Shown here: positions 1 to 4,543 of the stretch, one piece after another
Layout of the letters: each line of letters begins with the position of its first letter
How positions within the stretch are numbered: the first letter of the stretch is position 1
DNA from: an uncultured Pirellula sp.
Lineage (GTDB): Bacteria; Planctomycetota; Planctomycetia; Pirellulales; Pirellulaceae
NCBI GenBank assembly: GCA_903837255.1
Contig: CAILTZ010000236.1
Span: 1-5,179, forward strand
Direction of reading: 5' to 3'
Length of the DNA: 5,179 bases
The notes under the pieces: model-generated
Database searches by the model: none
Told to the model about the DNA's origin: nothing
What the model saw: only the letters and a program-made list of their open reading frames with translations
Program-made: the position numbers and the translations under genes

Positions 1-180
1 AACAAGGAGGTCTTCGACGGCAAGATCACCACCGAGATCACCCCCCTGGACGTCTTCTATCCGGCCGAAGACTACCACCAGAACTACTACAACCTCAATA
101 AATCCAAAGGCTACTGCCGAGCCGTGATCATTCCCAAGCTCAAGAAATTCGAAGAAGTCTTTTCGGATATCAAGAAATAA
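1..180 (+). CDS. msrA: Peptide-methionine (S)-S-oxide reductase MsrA, C-terminal part (5' end outside the window)
   Basis: Only the last 59 residues and the TAA stop are visible. MsrA reduces methionine-S-sulfoxide in proteins or free methionine, normally with thioredoxin as electron donor, in the cytoplasm or as an exported form. The identification rests on the family's C-terminal signature. A PLDVFYPAEDYHQNYY stretch (residues 15-30 of the visible part) matches the conserved AEDYHQ motif that helps bind the methyl sulfoxide. It is followed by KGYCRAVIIPKLKKF (residues 36-50), typical of the longer MsrA subgroup that ends in a VI-PK-KF helix. The catalytic GCFWG cysteine motif lies upstream of the window, so activity cannot be judged. 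The protein ends shortly after the MsrA domain, so no MsrB domain is fused at the C-terminus; an N-terminal fusion or signal peptide cannot be excluded. It converges on the exbD pair across a 150-bp repeat-rich spacer. Confidence 0.9.
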   Translation, partial: NKEVFDGKITTEITPLDVFYPAEDYHQNYYNLNKSKGYCRAVIIPKLKKFEEVFSDIKK

Positions 181-183
181 CAG

Positions 184-289
184 GGACCGCTAATGCACGC
201 TAATAACCGCTGATCGAAAACCACAAGATACGTCCCCATAAAACCCCAGGGTTCTTTATCTGCGTCCCATCAGCGTCTATCAGCGGTCC
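184..289. repeat. Imperfect inverted repeat between convergent msrA and exbD (arms 184-204 and 269-289)
   Basis: The 21-nt arm at 184-204 matches the reverse complement of 269-289 at 17 of 21 positions, with a 64-nt loop. Two of the four differences would be G-U wobble pairs in a minus-strand transcript but A-C mismatches in a plus-strand one. The hairpin is therefore better formed at the 3' end of the exbD message. Downstream on the minus strand the sequence is moderately U-rich (CUGUUAUUUCUUG), without a true U-tract. I infer a role in ending or protecting the convergent transcripts. The base pairing is directly visible; the function is not shown. Confidence 0.5.
188..214 (-). repeat. Three CGCTRAT heptamers with exact 10-nt period (minus-strand ATYAGCG)
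   Basis: CGCTAAT at 188-194, CGCTAAT at 198-204 and CGCTGAT at 208-214 start exactly 10 nt apart. Read on the minus strand they are ATTAGCG, ATTAGCG and ATCAGCG, the same core repeated on the plus strand at 269-336. They make up the left arm of the inverted repeat described separately. Confidence 0.6.
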
Positions 290-337
290 ACCTCTGCGGC
301 TCCATCAGCGGTCCGGTTCCTGCGGTTCCATCAGCGG
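258..337 (+). repeat. Direct repeats with core CTGCGGYTCCATCAGCGG
   Basis: The core ATCAGCG occurs at 269-275, 279-285, 304-310 and 330-336. The longer unit CTGCGGYTCCATCAGCGG is present at 294-311 and 320-337 (period 26, one difference), with a degenerate copy, ATCTGCGTCCCATCAGCG, at 258-275. The last copy runs across the stop codon of the downstream exbD gene (TGA on the minus strand, 331-333), so the array touches coding sequence. It looks like a dispersed intergenic repeat family, but other copies cannot be seen from this window. Confidence 0.65.
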
Positions 338-783
338 GCGACCATGTACAGCGCACTGGCACCAGCGCGCTTGACCATGTCATAAACATGCAGTGCATCG
401 CCAGCCAGAATGCTGTCGTCGGGATCGACAATGATCGGCACATCGGCCCGAACCTTGAGGATCCCCTGGAGTCGGTCCTGGATCTCTTGTAGCGAACCAA
501 CCGCCAAGCCGTTCCATTGGTACTCAATCTGATTTGCTTGCCGCGTGATCTTGATCACGCAGTCGTGGATATCCTCCTGCGGCGGGCTCGGCGGTGTATC
601 TTGAGACTCCCCGAGAGTCGAATCGGATCGAGCCGATACGGAGCTTGGTAAGAGTTTTTCCAAACGCTGAAACGACGAGGTGGTCAAGAAGAAGACCAGC
701 AGGAGAAACACCACATCGATCATCGGCGTCATCATGCTATCGAGCGATGTTCGGCCCCGAGGGTTCGTGTAATTGGTCTTCAT
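331..783 (-). CDS. exbD: ExbD/TolR family biopolymer transport protein (second gene of the pair)
   Basis: A 150-aa inner-membrane protein of the ExbD/TolR family. These proteins join an ExbB/TolQ pentamer and use the proton gradient to energise outer-membrane or envelope processes. A short cytoplasmic N-terminus (1-17) leads to one transmembrane helix (about 18-37). The helix starts with the MTPMIDVVFLLLVFFL signature and contains the proton-carrying aspartate at Asp23. A Ser/Pro-rich linker (about 47-71, with PPSPPQED) separates it from a periplasmic domain (about 74-150) ending in the usual VKRAGASALYMVA. Length is normal for the family. The ATG overlaps the stop of the upstream exbD gene by 4 nt (ATGA), and a strong Shine-Dalgarno, GAGGAGG, lies 4 nt before it, so translation is probably coupled. 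The stop codon is inside an intergenic repeat. Substrate (TonB-like, TolA-like or gliding-type partner) cannot be told. Confidence 0.9.
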   Translation of the reverse strand: MKTNYTNPRGRTSLDSMMTPMIDVVFLLLVFFLTTSSFQRLEKLLPSSVSARSDSTLGESQDTPPSPPQEDIHDCVIKITRQANQIEYQWNGLAVGSLQEIQDRLQGILKVRADVPIIVDPDDSILAGDALHVYDMVKRAGASALYMVAR

Positions 784-1202
784 CGATCCTCCTCGTACAC
801 AGCAAAGACGATGTCCGAATTCCCGGTCACCGCACAGAGCTTGAGCAGTTTCGCGATGGGAGCATAAGCCGCCGATTTATCGGTTCGAATCCGAATCCGA
901 ATCGGATTTTTCCCGTTCTCCGCCATCTTTATAAGAATCAAGTTTTGCATCTGATCGAGCGGCACGCTGGCGTTGTTGACCAAGTACGAGCCGTCCGAGG
1001 GAATCTGAATCGTCAGAGTGGTGCGGTCGGAAAAGTCGGAGATCCCAGACCCGGCCACAGGAAGTTCCAGAGGTAGAAAATTTTCTTGCTTGGCCAAGTG
1101 GCTGCTGACCAAAAAGAAAATGATCAACAGAAACGTCACGTCGATCATCGGTGTAAGATTGATCGATACGCCTCGACTGCCTGGATAGTTGGGAACACGC
1201 AT
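780..1202 (-). CDS. exbD: ExbD/TolR family biopolymer transport protein (first gene of the pair)
   Basis: A 140-aa member of the same family as its downstream neighbour, but clearly a paralogue rather than a recent duplicate. The single transmembrane helix (about 16-36) carries the INLTPMIDVTFLLIIFFLV signature, with Asp21 as the proton-carrying residue. A short segment (about 37-60) leads to the periplasmic domain, which ends in IRTDKSAAYAPIAKLLKLC and GNSDIVFAVYEEDR. It has no long Pro-rich linker, unlike its partner. The start is supported by GGAG 7 nt upstream and by the position of the membrane helix close to the N-terminus. It is the first gene of its transcript: the promoter-like sequence and then divergent larC lie directly upstream. 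No exbB/tolQ gene precedes it, which is unusual. Co-translation with the second ExbD suggests the two may form a heterodimer inside one ExbB pore; this is inference. Confidence 0.9.
   Translation of the reverse strand: MRVPNYPGSRGVSINLTPMIDVTFLLIIFFLVSSHLAKQENFLPLELPVAGSGISDFSDRTTLTIQIPSDGSYLVNNASVPLDQMQNLILIKMAENGKNPIRIRIRTDKSAAYAPIAKLLKLCAVTGNSDIVFAVYEEDR
788..794 (-). promoter_or_regulatory. Strong ribosome binding site for the second exbD
   Basis: The minus strand reads GAGGAGG at 788-794, 4 nt before the ATG at 783. It lies within the last codons of the first exbD. Together with the ATGA overlap it supports coupled translation. It is the best Shine-Dalgarno in the window; larC and the M1 peptidase gene have none that is convincing. 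Confidence 0.7.
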
Positions 1203-1209
1203 AGGGGAT

Positions 1210-1213
1210 CTCC
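1210..1213 (-). promoter_or_regulatory. Ribosome binding site for the first exbD
   Basis: The minus strand has GGAG at 1210-1213, with 7 nt to the ATG at 1202. It fixes the start codon of the first exbD. It also lies close to the expected transcription start (about 1216), implying a very short 5' leader. Confidence 0.5.
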
Positions 1214-1222
1214 GGTGCGTGG

Positions 1223-1231
1223 ATTATAGCA
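1223..1231 (-). promoter_or_regulatory. Extended -10 promoter for the exbD pair
   Basis: On the minus strand the sequence is TGCTATAAT, a perfect TATAAT at 1223-1228 preceded by the TGn extension. No good -35 is found at 16-18 nt (best about 3 of 6 at 1246-1251), as is common for extended -10 promoters. Transcription would start near 1216, about 14 nt before the ATG. Its position shows that the exbD transcript does not include any gene further right. Confidence 0.5.
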
Positions 1232-1258
1232 AACCCTGGGCTGTGCGTTTAGGTGTTC

Positions 1259-1287
1259 TTGACACCCTGTCGGCTGGCGACCAGGAT
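1259..1287 (+). promoter_or_regulatory. Possible larC promoter (exact -35, weak -10)
   Basis: TTGACA at 1259-1264 is an exact -35 match. After 17 nt, CAGGAT at 1282-1287 matches the -10 consensus at only 3 of 6 positions. The location, about 60 nt before the larC start and divergent from the exbD promoter, is sensible. The poor -10 makes this tentative. Confidence 0.3.
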
Positions 1288-1350
1288 GAATCCTCGAGCT
1301 TACTTAATCTGTCGATTCGATCCCTTAGAACTCAGAAACCAACGGCGTAC

Positions 1351-2517
1351 ATGCGAGTCGCGTATTTGGATTGTTCCAGTGGCATTAGTGGGGATATGAC
1401 CCTGGCAGCTCTTGTCGACTGCGGTGCGAACCTTGCGGCGGTCCAAGCTGCCGTGGCCTCGATGGATTTGGGGGCAACGCTTTCGATTTCCACGGTTCGC
1501 AAGCGAGGTTTCCGGGCCCGAAAGCTTCAGATCGCTGCACCAGAGGATCCAGTCCATCGAGACTTGGATCAAATCCTCGAGTGCATTACGCGGGGGAGTC
1601 TCAGCCCCAATGCTAGGCGAATTGCGATAAGGATTTTTGAACGACTCGCCCGTGCCGAATCCGGAGTGCATGGGATAACGATCGATCAGGTTCACTTTCA
1701 TGAGGTCGGAGCGATCGACTCGATCGTCGACATCGTCGGCTGCGCGGTGGCGTGGGATGAGCTGGCAATCCAGCGCGCGGTCGCGTCGCCGATTCCCACC
1801 GGGACTGGCTTTGTTCGTATCGCGCACGGACATGTTGCCGTGCCAGCTCCGGCTACGGCAGAGTTGCTCAAAGGGGTTCCGATCGCAGAGTGCAACGTTC
1901 AAGCTGAGCTGACGACTCCGACCGGTGCGGCGATCCTGGCAGAACTCGTCAGCACCTACGGTCCATTGCCCTCGATGCAGATTCAATGCATTGGATCGGG
2001 TGCTGGAACTCGCGAATTGGAAGATCGCCCGAACCTGCTGCGGATCTTCCTCGGCCAAGCCTCTGAGGACTCCAAGGTCGCCGGTTTTGCGAGCGACAGC
2101 GTCGTTGTATTCGAGACCAATCTCGACGACATCCCAGGCGAGCAGATCGGCTTTGCCATCGAGCAGCTTTGGGCAGCCGGGGCTCTGGATGTGTTCACCA
2201 CGTCGATTCAGATGAAGAAAAATCGTCCAGGAACCCTCCTGAGCGTGCTTGCAAGTCCCGACACAGCCCAACGCATCGAACCATTGATTTTTGAGCATAC
2301 AGGGACTCTGGGCATTCGCAAATCGATCCAGCAGCGCAGCATTCTCGAACGCCAAATCGTTGAGGTAGAGAGCCCGTGGGGCAAGGTCCCGTGCAAGGCG
2401 GTTGTCTATCCGGATGGTTCGCGATGCCTTTCGGCAGAGTACGAAGCCTGCCGAAAGATCGCCTTGGAAAACGGCCTGAAACTCAGCGATGTGATTCGCA
2501 GGATCGAGAGCTCATGA
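1351..2517 (+). CDS. larC: Nickel pincer cofactor biosynthesis protein LarC (CTP-dependent nickel cyclometallase)
   Basis: LarC inserts nickel into the pyridinium dithiocarboxylate intermediate made by LarB and LarE, using CTP, to give the nickel-pincer nucleotide used by lactate racemase LarA and its relatives. The 388-aa product spans the whole family (DUF111/UPF0272). It shows AYLDCSSGISGDMTLAALVDCG (read in two parts, 4-15 and 16-25), VHFHEVGAIDSIVDIVG (114-130), HGHVAVPAPATAELLKG (159-175), ELTTPTGAAI (186-195), GSGAGTRELEDRPNLLR (215-231), FETNLDDIPGEQ (254-265), ALDVFTTSIQMKKNRPG (278-294) and TGTLGIRKS (317-325). The frame is open upstream to 1189, but that extension overlaps exbD and its promoter, and the family starts at M-x-x-A-Y-x-D, so ATG 1351 is chosen despite lacking a clear Shine-Dalgarno. 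In Lactobacillus plantarum larC is split by a programmed frameshift; here it is one uninterrupted frame. No larA, larB or larE is in the window. Confidence 0.92.
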   Translation: MRVAYLDCSSGISGDMTLAALVDCGANLAAVQAAVASMDLGATLSISTVRKRGFRARKLQIAAPEDPVHRDLDQILECITRGSLSPNARRIAIRIFERLARAESGVHGITIDQVHFHEVGAIDSIVDIVGCAVAWDELAIQRAVASPIPTGTGFVRIAHGHVAVPAPATAELLKGVPIAECNVQAELTTPTGAAILAELVSTYGPLPSMQIQCIGSGAGTRELEDRPNLLRIFLGQASEDSKVAGFASDSVVVFETNLDDIPGEQIGFAIEQLWAAGALDVFTTSIQMKKNRPGTLLSVLASPDTAQRIEPLIFEHTGTLGIRKSIQQRSILERQIVEVESPWGKVPCKAVVYPDGSRCLSAEYEACRKIALENGLKLSDVIRRIESS

Positions 2518-2520
2518 AAA

Positions 2521-2550
2521 TTGGCCTGTAAGGGTTCTCGAAAGTATGAT
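2521..2550 (+). promoter_or_regulatory. Possible promoter for the Ppx/GppA gene
   Basis: TTGGCC at 2521-2526 (4 of 6) and TATGAT at 2545-2550 (5 of 6) are separated by 18 nt, in the 70-nt gap between larC and the Ppx/GppA gene. Transcription would begin near 2557, giving a leader of about 30 nt. I see no terminator after larC, so read-through from larC is also possible. Confidence 0.4.
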
Positions 2551-2587
2551 CGAATAGCCAAGCAGAAAGTTCGAAAAAAGGTGCTCC

Positions 2588-4171
2588 ATGTCAGCTGGGA
2601 TCGGCCAACGCCCAAACGCAAATCCAACATCAAATGCCGCTCGCAGCGTGGCCGTCGTGGACATCGGTTCGACCAGCATACGAATGGCGATCGCCGAGAT
2701 CGAGGGGCAAGGCCAAGTTCGAACGCTTGAAGAGGTCTCACGGGCTGTACCGTTGGGCAAGGACACCTTTACAACCCAGCAGATCTCTCGCCAGAGCATC
2801 GAAGAGTGCGTGCGGATCCTGCGAAGTTATCGCCGATTGATGCAGGAATATGGCATCACTCGCCCCGAACAAATCCGAGTCGTGGCCACCAGCGCCGTGC
2901 GGGAAGCTAGCAACCGCTTGGCATTTATCGATCGTATCTATATTGCGACCGGAATCGAAATCAGGATTCTCGACGAAGCTGAGGTCAATCGGATCACCTA
3001 CATGGGGATCCAACCACTCCTGCAGCTCAACCCTATCCTTGCATCGGTCAAAACGGTCGTTGTCGAAGTCGGAAGTGGCAGCACCGAAATCCTTGTTGTT
3101 AGCGCCGGGAACATCCAGTTCTCCAACACCTACCGACTCGGGTCGCTGAGGATGCTCGAACAGGTGGATCGTTTCAAGACATCGCATGCCAAGCAGCGAG
3201 CGATCCTCGAGACACAGATCCGGCGCATCGTCCACCAGATCTCCGAACATGTCGGCGAAACGGCGATTCAGATGGTCGCCATCGGTGGCGATGTCCGTAT
3301 GGCCGTCAAGAACATCGACTCGGTCGTCGCCGATGGTGAATTGCATCGCGTCTCTGCCGATGCGCTGATGGCCTTTGCAAGGCAAATTGGAAATCTGCAT
3401 GAAGACGAATTGGTCAGCCGCTATTCCATGAGCTTTGCAGATACCGAAACGCTCTGGCCGGCCCTCATGAGCTATGCACTGCTTGCCAAGGAATTCAAGA
3501 GCGATCAGTTGTTTGTCGCCGATACGAACCTTCGCGACGGCCTTCTAACCGAACTTAGTGTCCGCGATGCTTGGACAGTGGAACTGCGAAACCAAATCAT
3601 TCTATCGGCGATCAACCTTGGCAAACGCTTTGCCTTCGATGAATCACACGCACGGCACGTGGCGACACTCTGTCGCAAACTGTTTTTGGATCTCATGCAA
3701 GAACATCAGCTCGACCAACGCATGGAATTGATCCTTTACCTAGCGGCCCTGCTGCATGAAATCGGAAGCTTTATCAGCACCCGATCCCACCACAAACATG
3801 CCATGTACATCATCCGCCACAGCGAACTCTTCGGACTCTCCGAACGGGATCAGCTTCTGTTGTCTTTGGTCGTGCGCTACCAACGACGATCCTCACCGCA
3901 ACCTGAACACGAAGGCTACTCGAACCTGGATCGAAATGATCGAATCGCAGTGGCCAAAATGGCCGCTATCCTCAGACTTGCTATCGCACTCGATGAGTCC
4001 CGCTCCGAACAAATCGGTACCATCCGCTGCATCAAAGAAGAAAATCGCCTCGTGATCATCACACGAGGAAGCCAAGATGTATCGCTCGAACAGATGACCA
4101 TCCGCCAAAGCGGTGATCTGTTCGAGGAAGTCTTCGGTTTGAGCGTGGCGCTAAGAAACGAACTCGAATAA
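2588..4171 (+). CDS. Ppx/GppA-family phosphatase-like protein with HD-type C-terminal domain, divergent active-site motifs
   Basis: The 527-aa protein has the architecture of exopolyphosphatase/pppGpp phosphohydrolase. An ASKHA-fold Ppx/GppA domain (about 20-325) is followed by an HD-like helical domain (about 335-480) and a short C-terminal segment. Visible family motifs are VVDIGSTSIRMAIAE (23-37), VVATSAVREASNR (98-110), TGIEIRILDEAEVNRITYMG (121-140), VVVEVGSGSTEILVV (157-171), AIGGDVR (231-237), LRDGLL (315-320), ALLHEIGSFIS (387-397), HHKHAMYII (401-409) and VVRYQRRSSP (428-437). Several differ from the usual forms as I know them: DIGSNS is DIGSTS, GGGST is GSGST, SGxEEAR is DEAEVNR, and YHR is YQR. 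HE instead of HD is normal here. It could hydrolyse polyphosphate or (p)ppGpp, or have become a regulatory relative; the sequence does not decide, so no gene symbol is given. AGG 8 nt before ATG 2588 is a modest ribosome site. The DIGSTS motif requires a start before codon 25. Confidence 0.85.
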   Translation: MSAGIGQRPNANPTSNAARSVAVVDIGSTSIRMAIAEIEGQGQVRTLEEVSRAVPLGKDTFTTQQISRQSIEECVRILRSYRRLMQEYGITRPEQIRVVATSAVREASNRLAFIDRIYIATGIEIRILDEAEVNRITYMGIQPLLQLNPILASVKTVVVEVGSGSTEILVVSAGNIQFSNTYRLGSLRMLEQVDRFKTSHAKQRAILETQIRRIVHQISEHVGETAIQMVAIGGDVRMAVKNIDSVVADGELHRVSADALMAFARQIGNLHEDELVSRYSMSFADTETLWPALMSYALLAKEFKSDQLFVADTNLRDGLLTELSVRDAWTVELRNQIILSAINLGKRFAFDESHARHVATLCRKLFLDLMQEHQLDQRMELILYLAALLHEIGSFISTRSHHKHAMYIIRHSELFGLSERDQLLLSLVVRYQRRSSPQPEHEGYSNLDRNDRIAVAKMAAILRLAIALDESRSEQIGTIRCIKEENRLVIITRGSQDVSLEQMTIRQSGDLFEEVFGLSVALRNELE

Positions 4172-4195
4172 GCCCAACCGATTGCAAGCCCAACC
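4170..4195 (+). repeat. Short direct repeat AAGCCCAACC just after the Ppx/GppA stop
   Basis: AAGCCCAACC occurs at 4170-4179, overlapping the TAA stop, and again at 4186-4195 (period 16). Only two copies are present, and no function is apparent. Confidence 0.45.
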
Positions 4196-4216
4196 CATCA
4201 CGGGCAGACAGCCAAT

Positions 4217-4238
4217 AAAAAAACCCCCTTGCGGAGGT
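4217..4238 (-). terminator. Intrinsic terminator on the minus strand
   Basis: Read on the minus strand, ACCUCC pairs with GGGGGU (4233-4238 with 4223-4228) around a GCAA tetraloop of the stable GNRA type. The stem has one internal G-U pair. It is followed directly by a run of seven U (4217-4223). On the plus strand the same stem has a C-A mismatch, an A-tract in front and no U-tract after, so the orientation is clear. It cannot serve the Ppx/GppA gene. No annotated minus-strand gene lies to the right, which is why a small RNA is proposed. Confidence 0.6.
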
Positions 4239-4348
4239 AAATCGATTCGGGGGAAAAAGTGCTTAAAACCCTTTGAACGTGACGACGTTTAGCCACTTTC
4301 ACCAGGCTCGACTCCCGGCGGGTACGCCTCTTTCTCCCTCGAACCGAC
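4217..4348 (-). ncRNA. Candidate small RNA of about 130 nt between the Ppx/GppA and M1 peptidase genes
   Basis: This is a prediction from three features on the same strand: a promoter-like sequence at 4355-4382, internal complementarity, and the intrinsic terminator at 4217-4238. Within the transcript, AAAGU-(G)-GCU (4299-4291) can pair with AGC-ACUUU (4263-4256), giving 8 bp with one bulged G. This encloses a perfect AACGU-CGUC-ACGUU hairpin (4289-4276). A further GC hairpin, GGCG-UACC-CGCC, lies near the 5' end (4328-4317). I do not recognise a known RNA family (not SRP RNA, tmRNA, tRNA or 6S by eye). An Arg-rich reading frame crosses the region but runs through the terminator and has no recognisable domain. 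The boundaries are estimates from the promoter and terminator positions. Confidence 0.33.
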
Positions 4349-4354
4349 TCTGTA

Positions 4355-4382
4355 ATTATGCACTCACCCAAAACGCAGACAA
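4355..4382 (-). promoter_or_regulatory. Possible minus-strand promoter for the candidate small RNA
   Basis: On the minus strand TTGTCT (4377-4382, 4 of 6) is followed after 16 nt by CATAAT (4355-4360, 5 of 6). An A/T-rich stretch with A and T runs (4384-4400) sits just upstream of the -35, like an UP element. Transcription would begin near 4348. It ranks with the better promoter-like pairs in the window, but it was found by eye. Confidence 0.35.
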
Positions 4383-4466
4383 GAAAAACGAGGGTTTTTT
4401 CTCCACCGCGGCCCCTTGCCCGCGTCCAATATTCCAAATCTAACGACTCTATCTCCTGGGTTCTCT

Positions 4467-4497
4467 TTGACATCCTCTGCTTTGCGATCAAACTAAA
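4467..4497 (+). promoter_or_regulatory. Possible promoter for the M1 peptidase gene
   Basis: TTGACA at 4467-4472 is an exact -35 match. The best -10 nearby, ACTAAA at 4492-4497, matches only 3 of 6 positions and needs a 19-nt spacer. Its position, about 50 nt before the start codon, is plausible. The pattern of a perfect -35 with a poor -10 resembles that before larC. Confidence 0.25.
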
Positions 4498-4543
4498 GAA
4501 CCGATCGTTCCTAAACCCCTCAATTACCCACCTGAAACTCCCT

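Larger units (their letters stand above)
4172..4543. other. 372-bp intergenic region between the Ppx/GppA and M1 peptidase genes
   Basis: The left two thirds hold the AAGCCCAACC repeat, the minus-strand terminator, the candidate small RNA and its promoter. CCCTCG (4336-4341) and CGAGGG (4389-4394, followed by six T) are complementary, but a 47-nt loop makes a plus-strand terminator doubtful. I find no convincing terminator for the Ppx/GppA gene. The remainder (about 4401-4543) is pyrimidine-rich on the plus strand and contains only a possible promoter. A minus-strand open frame covering 4198-4593 is not accepted as a gene. Confidence 0.5.

Noticed and set aside
1189..1350. N-terminal extension of LarC from ATG 1189
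   Set aside because: The extension overlaps the first exbD start and both promoter regions and has no family similarity. The LarC family begins at the M-R-V-A-Y-L-D motif at 1351.
1300..2355. Long minus-strand open frame (351 codons) opposite larC
   Set aside because: It is antisense to a clear full-length LarC. Its translation shows no family motif and looks like an antisense shadow.
2738..3400. Minus-strand open frame (220 codons) opposite the Ppx/GppA gene
   Set aside because: The plus-strand frame has clear family motifs throughout this stretch. The antisense product is rich in Asp and His from codon complementarity and has no recognisable domain.
4301..4330. tRNA-like T-arm (CCAGG-CTCGACT-CCCGG) on the plus strand
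   Set aside because: The stem has an A-C mismatch, the loop lacks the TTC start, and no acceptor, D or anticodon arms fit around it.
4336..4400. CCCTCG/CGAGGG inverted repeat followed by six T, as a terminator for the Ppx/GppA gene
   Set aside because: The loop would be 47 nt, too long for an ordinary intrinsic terminator. The local AAAAAC-GAGG-GTTTTT hairpin is too A/T-rich to be convincing.
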